Origin: Clostridia bacterium
GTDB taxonomy: Bacteria; Bacillota; Clostridia; Oscillospirales; CAG-272
DNA length: 64,000 nt
Assembly: GCA_017472255.1 (NCBI GenBank)
Contig: JAFUQU010000038.1
Location: 186,001 to 250,000 of the forward strand
Direction: 5' to 3'
Every line of letters begins with the position of its first letter. The stretch's first letter is position 1. A model generated the notes under the pieces. It made no database searches and was not told the origin of the DNA. It saw only the letters and a program-made list of their open reading frames with translations. Positions 1 to 9,309 of this stretch are shown piece by piece. Position numbers and translations under genes: made by a program.

Positions 1-24
1 TTTGAAAAAGCCTTTGATTGTCAT
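1..24 (-). CDS. 5' end of a leftward gene cut by the window edge
   Basis: A leftward ATG at position 24 opens a frame (MTIKGFFK) that runs off the window. A GGAAGGG ribosome-binding site lies upstream and a good leftward promoter is at 62-90. Only eight codons are visible, so the product cannot be named. Confidence 0.4.
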
Positions 25-61
25 GAAATAATCCCTTCCGAAATAAATAATTCTACATCAA

Positions 62-90
62 ATTATAGTCGATCTTTACCGAAAAGTAAA
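62..90 (-). promoter_or_regulatory. Sigma-A type promoter, leftward
   Basis: On the minus strand a TTTACT -35 box (85-90) is separated by 17 bp from a perfect TATAAT -10 box (62-67). It would drive the truncated leftward gene at the window edge. Confidence 0.6.
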
Positions 91-151
91 CGTATATTTT
101 GTAAACACACACCCAAAATTCCTGCCTGCCCAACAAAATTTACAAATACCG

Positions 152-181
152 TTGGCATTCGCGGGGAGTTTATGCTATAAT
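152..181 (+). promoter_or_regulatory. Sigma-A type promoter
   Basis: TTGGCA (152-157) is followed after 18 bp by TATAAT (176-181), about 40 bp upstream of the methyltransferase start codon. Confidence 0.6.
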
Positions 182-223
182 AAAAGCAAATACCATCCAC
201 AAACAAAGCAATGAGGTATCATT

Positions 224-1432
224 ATGCCAAACGAACCTACTCCCGAGCGTCTGACCGCCCTGCTGTCCGACGCATTGGAACGAAGAATTTTCAAGAAAGC
301 CGTCTTCTCAAAGCCCGAGGACAAATCCGTGCTGAAAACCGTCGCATCCCTGTATAAAAAATCGGACGGCAGCGTAGGACTGCGCATTGAGCGCTTTACC
401 AAGGATAACAAAGCCTATCAGCAGAATCTGCCGACGGAATCGGCGGAGATTCTGGCGAATATGGCGCTGCGTGAATATCGGCAGACCAACCTGTTCACCA
501 CCGCCGGCGACATCGAGATCCGCCGCTCCAAATCCGGATCCGCCCATATGTCCGGCAGACTGTCCGACGACGCCGATGAAGCCGAGGTGCGCGCCGACGG
601 CAAGCGGTATATCATCGATCCCTCCCGGGACGTGAGCTTCCTGCACGAACTGGGGCTTGCCGACGCAAATGGCCGCATCCATGACAAAAAGCAGCCGAAA
701 TTCCGTCAGATTAACCGCTTTCTTGAGCTGGTGCGGGACATCGAGGACAGGCTTACCGCCGATCGTCCCGCCGTCATATGCGATCTCTGCTGCGGCAAAA
801 GCTACCTGACCTTCGCGGTTTATTATTACTTCACCGTTATCAAAAAGCAGCCTGTCATCATGTACGGCATTGATCTGAAAGCCGATGTCATCGCCTATTG
901 CTCGAAAGTAGCCGCCCGCCAGCACTTCGACAACCTGCACTTTGTCAGCGGCAACATCAACGAATACACCCCGCCTCAGACCCCGGATATGGTGATTTCC
1001 CTCCACGCCTGCGACATCGCCACGGACATTGTACTGGCCAACGCGGTGAAATGGGGCGCACGGACGATTCTGTCCACCCCCTGCTGCCACCATGAGATGG
1101 CAAAGCAGCTGGCCGTCCCTGCCGATAACGCACCCATGCGCAGCGAGATGGATTTCATCCTGCAAAGCCCCATCCTCCGCCAGCGCTTCTGCGACGCTGC
1201 CACCGACGCCCTCCGCGTCAAGCGGCTGGAATCGATGGGCTACCGCGTCACCACGCTGGAGCTGATCGACCCGGACGATACGCCGAAGAATCTGATGATA
1301 CGCGCCGTTCTGGACGAGCGGATTTCCGCAGCCAAATGTGAGGAAGCGTTGGACGAATACCGTCGCATTACAGCGGCTCTCGGCGTAGATCCCTTCCTCG
1401 ACAACCTGCTTCGCGGTCATGAAGAAAGCTGA
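224..1432 (+). CDS. Class I SAM-dependent methyltransferase (Methyltransf_32-like)
   Basis: This 402-residue protein is a predicted S-adenosylmethionine-dependent methyltransferase. The SAM-binding motif I (DLCCGKSYLTFAVYYYF) lies near residues 187-203. It is followed by an acidic strand end (YGIDLKADV) and by the SLHACD and STPCCHHE motifs that I associate with the PF13679-type family of cytosolic methyltransferases. The N-terminal 150 residues have no motif I recognise. A GAGG site 7 nt upstream supports the ATG at 224. It overlaps the following gene by 14 bp, so the two are probably translationally coupled. The substrate is unknown; RNA or protein are both possible. Confidence 0.8.
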   Translation: MPNEPTPERLTALLSDALERRIFKKAVFSKPEDKSVLKTVASLYKKSDGSVGLRIERFTKDNKAYQQNLPTESAEILANMALREYRQTNLFTTAGDIEIRRSKSGSAHMSGRLSDDADEAEVRADGKRYIIDPSRDVSFLHELGLADANGRIHDKKQPKFRQINRFLELVRDIEDRLTADRPAVICDLCCGKSYLTFAVYYYFTVIKKQPVIMYGIDLKADVIAYCSKVAARQHFDNLHFVSGNINEYTPPQTPDMVISLHACDIATDIVLANAVKWGARTILSTPCCHHEMAKQLAVPADNAPMRSEMDFILQSPILRQRFCDAATDALRVKRLESMGYRVTTLELIDPDDTPKNLMIRAVLDERISAAKCEEALDEYRRITAALGVDPFLDNLLRGHEES

Positions 1433-2261
1433 ACAGATTCTGGATCGGCTGACCTGCGTTGTCTCGGCGGCGGTATGCGCATACTACGCGGTCTATCTGC
1501 TTTTCTGCATCGTCGGTTTTGATTCCCGGCTGATGTGCCTGTTCGCGCTGTTCGTCATAGCCTGCGCCGGACTGCCGGTGCTTCTGCGGGACAAGCTGGA
1601 ATCAAAGCTGGGCAAAGCGTTCAAACCGCTGCAAATTGCCTTCACGTCGCTGCTGTCGCTCTATCTGGTCAGTCTGGTGTTTTTCTGGTGCTACATCGGC
1701 TTTGACGCCGCGAAAAAGCCGGAAAGCTACGCCGTCACCGCTTCCACCGCCGGGGACACGGGCGCGGACACCATCGTCATGGTTTTCGGATGCCGCACCT
1801 ACGGCTACACGCCCAGCGATACCCTCCGGCTTCGCCTGGATGCCGCTCTGGAGCTGCTGAACGCTCTGCCCGACGCCCAGTGTATGGTCAGCGGCGGTCA
1901 GGGCAGCAACGAAACCGTCCCCGAAGCCGAATCCATGCGGGCTTATCTGGTTTTCCACGGCATCGCGGAGGAGCGCGTCATCATGGAGGATCAGTCTCAT
2001 TCTACCAGCGAAAACGTCCGCTTTACCAAGGAGCTGCTGGAATCGCTGGGGCTGACGGATAAGAAAATCATCGGCGTTTCAACAGCCTTTCATCTGCCCC
2101 GCATCGAGGCGCTGTCCGAACGCTATGAGCTACCCATGGAGGTTTGCGCCTCCCCGTCGCCCAGCTTCGCGCTCTATTATGTGAGCATGGTGCGCGAATA
2201 TCTTTCCTATATTAAGATGCTTCTTTTCGATCAGGCAGTGATCATCACCCATGTCACATAA
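1419..2261 (+). CDS. YdcF/SanA-like DUF218 membrane protein
   Basis: The protein has 280 residues. Three hydrophobic segments (about 11-33, 38-56 and 72-95) come first, followed by a DUF218 (YdcF/SanA/ElyC-type) domain from about residue 115. Supporting motifs are IVMVFGCR, the SGGQGSNE loop, and the E-S-STSEN segment typical of this fold. Family members are linked to envelope and surface-polymer maintenance, but the exact reaction is not established. It starts inside the end of the methyltransferase gene. A specific substrate cannot be inferred here. Confidence 0.78.
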   Translation: MKKAEQILDRLTCVVSAAVCAYYAVYLLFCIVGFDSRLMCLFALFVIACAGLPVLLRDKLESKLGKAFKPLQIAFTSLLSLYLVSLVFFWCYIGFDAAKKPESYAVTASTAGDTGADTIVMVFGCRTYGYTPSDTLRLRLDAALELLNALPDAQCMVSGGQGSNETVPEAESMRAYLVFHGIAEERVIMEDQSHSTSENVRFTKELLESLGLTDKKIIGVSTAFHLPRIEALSERYELPMEVCASPSPSFALYYVSMVREYLSYIKMLLFDQAVIITHVT

Positions 2262-2298
2262 AATGCGGTTTTGTACAAGAATTCTGTTGCTCCGTACA

Positions 2299-2327
2299 TT
2301 GCTTTTGCGGCGCGGCTGATGTATAAT
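2299..2327 (+). promoter_or_regulatory. Sigma-A type promoter
   Basis: TTGCTT (2299-2304), a 17-bp spacer and TATAAT (2322-2327) lie 39 bp upstream of the oxidoreductase start. Confidence 0.6.
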
Positions 2328-2365
2328 AGGTACAACCTCATTATTAACCGAAAGGAATCAACATT

Positions 2366-3436
2366 ATGAACACTATCCGCATTGGTGTCATCGGCTGCGG
2401 CGGCATCGCCAACGGCAAGCATCTGCCCGAGCTTTCCCGCGCCGACGGCGCTGTCATCCACGCACTCTGTGACATCGACGAAGGCAAGCTCAACGCCGCT
2501 GGCGACAAATACGGCGTTCCCGCCGAGCGCCGCTTCACCGACTGGCACGATCTCATCGCCTGCCCCGAGGTAGACGCCGTGGACATCTGCACCCCCAACT
2601 GCCTGCACGTTCCCATGGCGGAAGGAGCCGTGGACGCGGGCAAGCCCTTCTGCTGCGAGAAGCCGCTGGGCATCTCCTACGCCGAGACGGTGCGTCTGCT
2701 GGAAGAAACCGAGGCGAAGGACATTCAGTCCATGATCTGCTTCTCCTACCGCTTCATGCCCGCAGTGCGTTACGCCAAGCATCTGGTGGAACAGGGCGCC
2801 ATCGGCAATGTGGTGAGCTTTTACGCTCAGTACCTCAAAAACAGCGCTTACATGAAGAATCGCGGTCTGGACTGGCGGTTCGTTGGTAAGGACGCCCGCT
2901 ACGGCGTGTCCGGCGACTTAGGCGTGCATCTGCTCGATCTGGCTTCCTTCCTGTCGGGCGACGTAACTTCGCTGACCGCCGATCTGGGAATCGCCGTCAA
3001 GGAGCGCAAGCGTTTGGACAGCGATGAATTCGCTCCCGTGGAAACCGACGATTTCTGTCATTTTCTCGCCCGCTTTGACAAGGGCGCGTCAGCTACTTTC
3101 TCCATCACCCGCGCGGCCTTTGGCAACATCAACCGAATCTGCGTGGAGGTCTGCGGCGATAAGGGCGCGCTCCGCTTCGATTTGAATCAGAACGACCGGC
3201 TGGAATACTACACCGGCGGCATTCAGGAGTGGGACGCCATCTGCAAGATGGAAAAGGTGGAGGTTCCGAAGGAATTCCACACCAGCCAGATGCAGTGCTT
3301 CGTCGATCTTCTTCACGGCAATCCCGACCGCTACATTCCCTCGCTGGCGGACGGCGTAAAGCTCCAGCGCGTTCTCGACGCGATCATGGTATCCAATGAA
3401 AAGCGTGCGTGGGTCAACATCAACGACATTCAATAA
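2366..3436 (+). CDS. Gfo/Idh/MocA-family NAD(P)-dependent oxidoreductase
   Basis: This 356-residue enzyme begins with a Rossmann nucleotide-binding motif (GVIGCGGIANGKHLPEL, residues 7-23). It carries the family EKP signature (CCEKPLG) near residue 97, whose lysine takes part in catalysis in this family. The C-terminal half is the usual alpha/beta substrate domain. Such enzymes oxidise or reduce sugars, inositols and related polyols; which substrate applies here is unknown. It has its own promoter and a strong downstream terminator, so it is probably monocistronic. The length is normal for the family. Confidence 0.88.
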   Translation: MNTIRIGVIGCGGIANGKHLPELSRADGAVIHALCDIDEGKLNAAGDKYGVPAERRFTDWHDLIACPEVDAVDICTPNCLHVPMAEGAVDAGKPFCCEKPLGISYAETVRLLEETEAKDIQSMICFSYRFMPAVRYAKHLVEQGAIGNVVSFYAQYLKNSAYMKNRGLDWRFVGKDARYGVSGDLGVHLLDLASFLSGDVTSLTADLGIAVKERKRLDSDEFAPVETDDFCHFLARFDKGASATFSITRAAFGNINRICVEVCGDKGALRFDLNQNDRLEYYTGGIQEWDAICKMEKVEVPKEFHTSQMQCFVDLLHGNPDRYIPSLADGVKLQRVLDAIMVSNEKRAWVNINDIQ

Positions 3437-3444
3437 AACAGAAA

Positions 3445-3485
3445 AGCGGCATTTGTTACAATTATGTGAACAATGCCGCTTTTTT
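3445..3485 (+). terminator. Rho-independent terminator
   Basis: A GC-rich hairpin (AGCGGCATTTGTT pairing with AACAATGCCGCT, one bulged base) ends in a run of T immediately after the oxidoreductase stop codon. Confidence 0.85.
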
Positions 3486-3486
3486 G

Positions 3487-3515
3487 TTGCAAAAGAGGGG
3501 ATATGCGTTTATAAT
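3487..3515 (+). promoter_or_regulatory. Sigma-A type promoter
   Basis: TTGCAA (3487-3492) is followed by a 17-bp spacer and TATAAT (3510-3515), 34 bp before the hydrolase start codon and directly after the preceding terminator. Confidence 0.7.
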
Positions 3516-3548
3516 GGTGGTGCATATTTTATTAATCGAGGTGTTATC

Positions 3549-4280
3549 ATGAACCCTATCGAGCTTACATACGACGAAAAGCTGAACCTCAAGCTGGATC
3601 TCTGGCTTCCCGAAGCCGGGAACCCGCCGATCTTCATCTATATGCACGGCGGCGGCATCGAAAACGGCGACAAGCGTACCATGGTGGACAACATCAAACG
3701 CATGGTCTCCAAGGGTATCGCTGTGGCATCGCTGAACTACCGTATGTATCCCACGGCGAAATATCCGGAATTCATCGATGACTGCGCCAAGGGTATCGAT
3801 TTTCTGCTTCACGGCGAATATCAGTTCTCCCGGGTTTTTGTCGGCGGCTCATCGGCGGGCAGCTATCTTTCGATGATGCTGCTGTTCGACCATAAATATC
3901 TGGGCAGATACGGTTTGAATCCGCTGGATTTCGACGGCTGGGTTCTGGATGCCGGTCAGCCCACCGTCCACTTCAACGTGCTGCGCGAACGCGGGCTGGA
4001 CACCCGTCTGGTGCGTATCGATGAAGCCGCCCCGCTGTGGCATATTACGAAGAATTTCAATGAACTGAAGCCCGACGGCAAGCTGCCAATGATTCTCAAC
4101 ATCTCCGCCAGCAATGACATGACCTGCCGTCTTGAGCAGCTCAAGCTGCTCAACGCCACACTGCTTCACTTCAACTATCCGAAGGACAGGCTGCGCTTTG
4201 CCTACATGAACGGCTACAATCACTGCGGCTATACCGATCAGCCGATTTTCGCCGAGATGGTGGAAAGCATCATTCTCTGA
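3549..4280 (+). CDS. Alpha/beta hydrolase (carboxylesterase type)
   Basis: I place the start at the ATG at 3549 because the terminator and promoter of this transcript lie upstream of it; an in-frame extension upstream would read through the terminator. The 243-residue product has the oxyanion motif HGGG (33-36), a nucleophile elbow GGSSAG with the serine near residue 102, a likely acid in SASNDMT, and a likely histidine in YNHCGY. These are typical of HSL-like/abhydrolase_3 esterases acting on small acyl esters in the cytoplasm. There is no signal peptide. The substrate is unknown; deacetylation of sugars would fit the neighbourhood. Confidence 0.82.
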   Translation: MNPIELTYDEKLNLKLDLWLPEAGNPPIFIYMHGGGIENGDKRTMVDNIKRMVSKGIAVASLNYRMYPTAKYPEFIDDCAKGIDFLLHGEYQFSRVFVGGSSAGSYLSMMLLFDHKYLGRYGLNPLDFDGWVLDAGQPTVHFNVLRERGLDTRLVRIDEAAPLWHITKNFNELKPDGKLPMILNISASNDMTCRLEQLKLLNATLLHFNYPKDRLRFAYMNGYNHCGYTDQPIFAEMVESIIL

Positions 4281-4302
4281 GAACAGATATACAAAATATA
4301 AG

Positions 4303-4332
4303 ACAGCGGCGCCGCTCATGCGGCACCGCTGT
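4303..4332. terminator. Hairpin between convergent genes
   Basis: ACAGCGG-CGCCGC pairs with GCGGC-ACCGCTGT in the 66-bp gap between the convergent hydrolase and DUF5722-like genes. It probably ends transcription from one or both sides, although the T tracts are short. Confidence 0.6.
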
Positions 4333-4346
4333 TATGCTTCTATGGT

Positions 4347-6833
4347 TTATTGCCGTGGGCGCGGATTGTTCCCACCCTGATTTCGCGGCGGCTGATAACC
4401 GTTCGGATACTGCGGACGGTTGGGTGGAAGATTCATCACGCGGGTCTGCTGCATAGCAGCCATCGCCATCTGCTGACGGCGGCGGGCTTCCCTGCGCTGT
4501 CTGCGAATCCGCTGTGCGCGGATGTACAGGGCGATATAACCGCCTACAGCCAGCACAACGAGAATCAGGAGAATCCAGAGAATTACGCCCAGCACCGACA
4601 CACCCGATTTGGTATGCAGCGTCACGCTCTCCAGCCAGATTCCGTACTCGCCGGACACGGGAATGCTGTCCGATGCCAGCACCCACAGCTTCATCACGTC
4701 CACATTCTCATCGGTCAGCTTCAGGAAATCCTTGATCTTGAAGCTCACGTCCTGCCATTCGTTGGGCTTCAGCTGAACCTCGCCCTCGTAAACCGCCGCG
4801 TCCGCTTCGGAATAGCCGTAATCCTGTAGGCGAAGCATCACGTTGATCGTAGACACATCCGCCGGCGCTGCCACCATCACGCGCAGGGTGATATACTGTG
4901 CGTCCTTAAACGCATCCTCTTCGGAAATCAGATTGCTGATTCCCTTGTATTCGTCCGGCACGCCGGTGATTTTCGCGTAAAGCATGGTTTTGTCCGCGTC
5001 ATCCAGAGGACGAAGCTCCACGTAATCCACGCTGTCCGACGGATAGAATCCACACAAACTGCCCTCCGTCAAATCAAAAAGCAGATAATCCTTTGTTTTC
5101 TTCTCAGCATCCGCTTTTTCTACGCGGATGCCCTCAGTTATAGTGCGCTGATTGAAGGTTGTGTATTTCACATTATCCGACATGAACAGGCTGAATGCGC
5201 CGCTGCCTACCGTTTGCTTGACGAAGGAGGTCGCTTCCTCACTCTGCTCGGTATCAATCAGCGAAAATACATTGTACAGCGGTTTCTTCGCCGAAGGGTC
5301 AGCCACACTGCCAGATACGTTCGACCAAAGGCCGCAGAATTCACTCTCGCCCGCATGATCCACATGGCGGTAATAGATGAAAGCGTCGATATCCTCATTC
5401 TGCGCCGCCGTGTAATAGGCCAGCGCGTAGGCGGCCGCCTGCATGGTCATGGACGTCTCGTCCGACGGATCGCCCGAAATGCCGAACTCACCGATGATCA
5501 CACTGCGCGTCCCACCGTTGTAAAGGAATTGCTCCTGCGCCAGATAGCGGGTCAGAACGCCGATATTCTTCATGGTGATGAAGGGGGTGGAATAGTTATC
5601 CTCGGCGTAGGTATCGTTCCAGTACTGGGTCATAGTCGGGTCGGAGGGATAGGGGTTGATGGACACGCCCCACGGAATATCGCCTGAATTTTTGATGGCT
5701 TCGCTGAACACATCCAGAAAATCTTTTGCGGGATAATCATACATGGCGTCCGCCGTCACCGTCAGATCGCTGGATGCGGCACAGAAATTGTTGCCCAGCG
5801 AAATATAGACGCGACCCTCGGAATAGTGAGAAGCCATGGCGGTATAAGCGACACGAAAAGCGGTGCAGTAGGAGTAAACCATGCTCGACATCTCCATGGG
5901 ACCGGCGTTATTCGAGACGCGGTTGGAGTTGACTTCAAAGCCCAGAATGAAATTGGGCACGAAGCCGTAAGCATGATCGGAGCGGGTATAGCGGGAAGCC
6001 AGATAATCCATGAACGCCTGGAAATTCTTCATGGCCGTTTCGCTGCGCGTATTCAGCGCGTACATTCCGGCGTCGGCGGATATGCCGTCATAATAGAAGC
6101 TGCGGACGGCGGCGCTGGCTGTCTCGGAGGGAGCGGTCAGGATGATATTGAAGTAGACGTTGATGCCCGCTTCGCTGTATACACGCACCCGGTGATCGAG
6201 GGCGGCAATCAGGCTCTTGTTCAGATAATAGGTCTGTCCGTTGTATACAAAGGACAGCGCCGCATCCGAGTTCTCACCCAGAATATAGTCGTTCAGCTCA
6301 ATATTGATGGTGGTGTGACGAACGCCCAGCAGCTGCGCGTCGGCATTCATCTGAATCTGCAAGCCCTTCTTGCTTCCATTCTCGGGATATGCCTCGGTAT
6401 TTTCGCAGAGCAGCTCCAGATTTTCAATGTACTTTGCGCTGGTGATGATGCCGTAGGAACCGTCCCCCTGCTTTTCAGCCACCAGAAACTTGCTGTACAG
6501 ACGATTGGCATTGCCGTTGATATATGCCACATTTACTGTCTTTTTTTCAGCCGCCTTGAATTCGGCCACCGGCTCCAGCTCATTGATTTGAGAAGTGGAC
6601 TGATACGGCAGCAGTTCAAACAGATAGAGGGTGGAGGACTTGTTCTCCTTCACGTATTCCTTTGTCAGCTGCACAGTGACCTGAATGTCGGTCTTATTCT
6701 TGTTGAGCTGGATGGATGTAATCGTGTTCTGCTCAACCGACGCGGCGGAAATGCCGAGTGTCAGCCCTACCGCCAGCACGATGACCAGCATCACCGGCAG
6801 AAGAAGGCGGCGTATATATGTTTTTTTCATCAT
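4347..6833 (-). CDS. Membrane-anchored DUF5722-like protein, putative surface glycosidase
   Basis: This 828-residue protein has an N-terminal signal (KKTYIRR then a long hydrophobic core, residues 3-30). A large central domain at about 150-560 resembles the TIM-barrel-like DUF5722 proteins. GFEVNS and IGEFGIS are plausible locations for paired catalytic glutamates, which is inference. A beta-sandwich-like, possibly carbohydrate-binding region follows at about 570-740. One transmembrane helix (about 752-776) precedes a basic, Gln/Pro/Asn-rich cytoplasmic tail. The layout suggests a surface enzyme anchored at its C terminus. A leftward promoter lies at 6888-6916. The enzymatic activity is unproven. 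Confidence 0.7.
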   Translation of the reverse strand: MMKKTYIRRLLLPVMLVIVLAVGLTLGISAASVEQNTITSIQLNKNKTDIQVTVQLTKEYVKENKSSTLYLFELLPYQSTSQINELEPVAEFKAAEKKTVNVAYINGNANRLYSKFLVAEKQGDGSYGIITSAKYIENLELLCENTEAYPENGSKKGLQIQMNADAQLLGVRHTTINIELNDYILGENSDAALSFVYNGQTYYLNKSLIAALDHRVRVYSEAGINVYFNIILTAPSETASAAVRSFYYDGISADAGMYALNTRSETAMKNFQAFMDYLASRYTRSDHAYGFVPNFILGFEVNSNRVSNNAGPMEMSSMVYSYCTAFRVAYTAMASHYSEGRVYISLGNNFCAASSDLTVTADAMYDYPAKDFLDVFSEAIKNSGDIPWGVSINPYPSDPTMTQYWNDTYAEDNYSTPFITMKNIGVLTRYLAQEQFLYNGGTRSVIIGEFGISGDPSDETSMTMQAAAYALAYYTAAQNEDIDAFIYYRHVDHAGESEFCGLWSNVSGSVADPSAKKPLYNVFSLIDTEQSEEATSFVKQTVGSGAFSLFMSDNVKYTTFNQRTITEGIRVEKADAEKKTKDYLLFDLTEGSLCGFYPSDSVDYVELRPLDDADKTMLYAKITGVPDEYKGISNLISEEDAFKDAQYITLRVMVAAPADVSTINVMLRLQDYGYSEADAAVYEGEVQLKPNEWQDVSFKIKDFLKLTDENVDVMKLWVLASDSIPVSGEYGIWLESVTLHTKSGVSVLGVILWILLILVVLAVGGYIALYIRAQRIRRQRREARRRQQMAMAAMQQTRVMNLPPNRPQYPNGYQPPRNQGGNNPRPRQ

Positions 6834-6887
6834 AAATCGATTCTCATTCCTTTCGACAGATGGCGCCGTTATTCTATAGATAGTTAT

Positions 6888-6916
6888 ATCATAACATAAA
6901 TCTCGCTAAAAATCAA
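6888..6916 (-). promoter_or_regulatory. Sigma-A type promoter, leftward
   Basis: On the minus strand TTGATT (6911-6916) precedes TATGAT (6888-6893) with a 17-bp spacer, giving a leader of about 50 nt for the DUF5722-like gene. Confidence 0.55.
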
Positions 6917-7014
6917 TCCTGATTTTATGAATAATCGATTTTTTTCGCATTGTTTTTTATTCCAGCGTACAGCAAAGAAATTTTGACGTATCGCACATTT
7001 GCTATTGACAAAAT

Positions 7015-7043
7015 CTGCAAAATGTTGTACAATATAAATGGCA
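7015..7043 (+). promoter_or_regulatory. Sigma-A type promoter
   Basis: A consensus TTGACA (7015-7020), 17-bp spacer and TACAAT (7038-7043) lie 75 bp upstream of the small surface-protein gene. Confidence 0.75.
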
Positions 7044-7118
7044 GATAACTCAATTACAAAAGACGGACTTCCGGCCATATACGGCATTCCGCCCGACCAT
7101 CTAAGGAGAAGATTGATT

Positions 7119-7757
7119 ATGAAAAAATTCCTGACCTTCATTATCACCGCTGCAATACTCTTCACCATGGCTTCAGTCAGCGTCTCAGCTGCTGTAACCT
7201 ATCAGGAAGCCGTTCCCACCGATATCGGCACGCTCATCGTCAAGAAGGGCGCCACCACGAAGGATATCACCGAATCGAACGGTTCGGTCATTAACCTGTC
7301 CGAGAACGGCACCAGCTTCTGCCCCAAGGAAAATTGCTGGGTGCGCTACGAGTTCAAGGCTGACAAAGACGGTACTTACACCTTTATCGTTGATTACATC
7401 GGCCGTACCAACTCCAATCGCGGCTTTGACTATGCCATCGACGCTACCGACACCTCCAAGCGTGTTTTCTGCGATATCGTCGAATCGGCTGATCACCGTT
7501 ATGCAGTCATTACCGAAGAGCTTACCGCAGGCACCCACAGCTTCTACCTCTTCTGCCCCACCGGCTTCGATGACGAAACGCTCAAGAGCTGCGACATCTA
7601 CGGCTGGTCCGCATACTTCACCAAGGAAGCCGTCAAGGCTGCCGCTCCCGACATCACCAGCGATGCCGCTCCTGACACCGCCGACACCGCCGTTATCGCC
7701 GTTGTCGCGCTGGCTATCTCCGCCACCGCTGCCATCGTCATCAGCAAAAAGCACTGA
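7119..7757 (+). CDS. Small surface protein with signal peptide and C-terminal anchor
   Basis: The start is the ATG at 7119, preceded by AAGGAGAA (7103-7110); this lies downstream of the promoter, unlike longer in-frame extensions. The 212-residue product has a signal peptide (residues 1-24, probably cleaved near SVSAA). A beta-rich extracellular region at 25-175 resembles a sugar- or glycan-binding jelly-roll only in general character. The tail reads APDTAD, then a hydrophobic segment, then KKH, which looks like a cell-wall sorting signal with altered pentapeptide, or simply a membrane anchor. I do not recognise the family. Two cysteine pairs in the ectodomain might form disulfides. Confidence 0.65.
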   Translation: MKKFLTFIITAAILFTMASVSVSAAVTYQEAVPTDIGTLIVKKGATTKDITESNGSVINLSENGTSFCPKENCWVRYEFKADKDGTYTFIVDYIGRTNSNRGFDYAIDATDTSKRVFCDIVESADHRYAVITEELTAGTHSFYLFCPTGFDDETLKSCDIYGWSAYFTKEAVKAAAPDITSDAAPDTADTAVIAVVALAISATAAIVISKKH

Positions 7758-7776
7758 TTATACTTCCCTACACAGC

Positions 7777-7809
7777 AGAACCGCGCCCGATATGGCAGGC
7801 GCGGTTCTC
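7777..7809. terminator. Bidirectional terminator, first of two near-identical copies
   Basis: A perfect 11-bp stem (AGAACCGCGCC pairing with GGCGCGGTTCT) separates the convergent surface-protein and solute-binding-protein genes. Almost the same sequence recurs at 10286-10317. Confidence 0.85.
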
Positions 7810-7815
7810 TTTATC

Positions 7816-9276
7816 TTATTTTATCGCTTCAAGCGTCTTGTTCATCGCCGCGTTGACAGCTTCCTTCTGTGACGCTACGGTACTGGCAATGTTCGGCGTG
7901 GTGGAGAACACCTCGCTGCTCAGCCTTCCCTCAAGTGCCGATGCCCACGAGTAGGCAATGCCAAGATCCACGGAACGGTTCGCCTTGATGATCTCCAGCA
8001 TTTCGATGGATTCCTCATTACGCAGACCCTTTTGCTCCACAAGCACGCTGAAATACGGTTCGAGCACCGTCGCGTCCGACTCCCAGGAAAGCGCATCGAA
8101 GAAAAGTCCGACCTTCTCCGGCTCGGGATTGGTAGTGGGAATCGTGAATACACAGACGCCGGTCAGGCAGGTTGCCATATAGTTTTCCTGTTCATCGTCC
8201 GCCTTCGGCATGGGAACGATGCCGAAGGACTGTTCCATGTCCCTCAGAGTCTGTGCCGTCTTGATCTCTGCGGCGAGAAAGAGCGCGTTCTGGTTCTTGA
8301 AGTATCCCACATAGCTGGTGTCTGGGAATGTCTCGTTGTCCGACAACAGGTATTCGCCGGGTGTGCTCATGAATGACGCCAGCTTTTCAACAGCATTGGC
8401 AAACCGCTCAGAGTCGGCACTGAAAACCGGCATATCGTCCTTGTCCTTGGAAAAGTACTGTGCTCCCACGCCGTACAGGAACTTTGCGGTTCCGCCGCTA
8501 AAGGATGTGCAGCCGAACACGGCAGAGGTGCCAGCTTCTTTGCTAAAGCTGTCCGCACCATTCAGACTGGCAGCCGCCTTGGTGTATTTACGCATTTCTT
8601 CCAATGTCCAGTTACCGTCGCGCACGGTCTGATAGGGGTAGTCCAAATTGAGGTCGTCCATCATATCTTCATTGAAGAACAAGCACCAGATTCCATCCAG
8701 ACTCATCAGATGCGCCGAACTGGTGGCAAAGTAGCTCTTGCCGCCGATGGACGTAGCCTTCAGCATCACTGGATCCCACCAGGATTCGCCGAGATGGACG
8801 GTATCGATATCATTCAGACAGTAATAATATCCCTCGGCGATCCCCGTGGCAGTCTGGTTCATAAAGGGGTATGCCGCGTCGTAAACATCATCGCCGGACA
8901 TAACCGCCTGCGTAATCATTGTGTTGATATCGCTCTGACCCACATGAATTTCCTCAATCTGGCAATTCAGCTGTTCCATGACCCGCTCGTTGCGCGCAAC
9001 GATGGCATCATTGACGGTCTCACCATTGGACTCGTCCGGGAAAACATCGCATAGCATGGAGTGGAACTTTTTCGATACATTGATAATCGTGAAGGTCTCG
9101 CCGCCGAAATCGGTGTCACTATAATAAGGATAACCGACCACCTCTGCGGCAGTGGTTCCATCGGTACCGGCAGTCGTTGTGTCCTCGCTGACGGGTTCGG
9201 AGCTGCCGCACGCCACGAGCTGGCAGAGCATCGCGCCGAGCAGGACAGCGGACAATATTCTTTTGCTGATTAACAT
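7816..9276 (-). CDS. Extracellular solute-binding lipoprotein (ABC sugar-uptake type)
   Basis: The 486-residue product begins with a lipoprotein signal ending in the lipobox LVAC (Cys23). A Ser/Thr-rich linker and a family-1-like solute-binding fold follow, with the FGGETFTIIN start and the NDAIVARNERV helix that recur in the two other lipoproteins of similar size in this window. It should be tethered outside the membrane and deliver an oligosaccharide to an ABC permease. No permease or ATPase gene is adjacent. The divergent AraC-type gene at 9405 and an inverted repeat over the -10 box suggest inducer-controlled expression. The ligand is unknown. Confidence 0.85.
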   Translation of the reverse strand: MLISKRILSAVLLGAMLCQLVACGSSEPVSEDTTTAGTDGTTAAEVVGYPYYSDTDFGGETFTIINVSKKFHSMLCDVFPDESNGETVNDAIVARNERVMEQLNCQIEEIHVGQSDINTMITQAVMSGDDVYDAAYPFMNQTATGIAEGYYYCLNDIDTVHLGESWWDPVMLKATSIGGKSYFATSSAHLMSLDGIWCLFFNEDMMDDLNLDYPYQTVRDGNWTLEEMRKYTKAAASLNGADSFSKEAGTSAVFGCTSFSGGTAKFLYGVGAQYFSKDKDDMPVFSADSERFANAVEKLASFMSTPGEYLLSDNETFPDTSYVGYFKNQNALFLAAEIKTAQTLRDMEQSFGIVPMPKADDEQENYMATCLTGVCVFTIPTTNPEPEKVGLFFDALSWESDATVLEPYFSVLVEQKGLRNEESIEMLEIIKANRSVDLGIAYSWASALEGRLSSEVFSTTPNIASTVASQKEAVNAAMNKTLEAIK

Positions 9277-9309
9277 AATTGAACCTCCTGTGAACTTTCA
9301 GTAAAAAAT

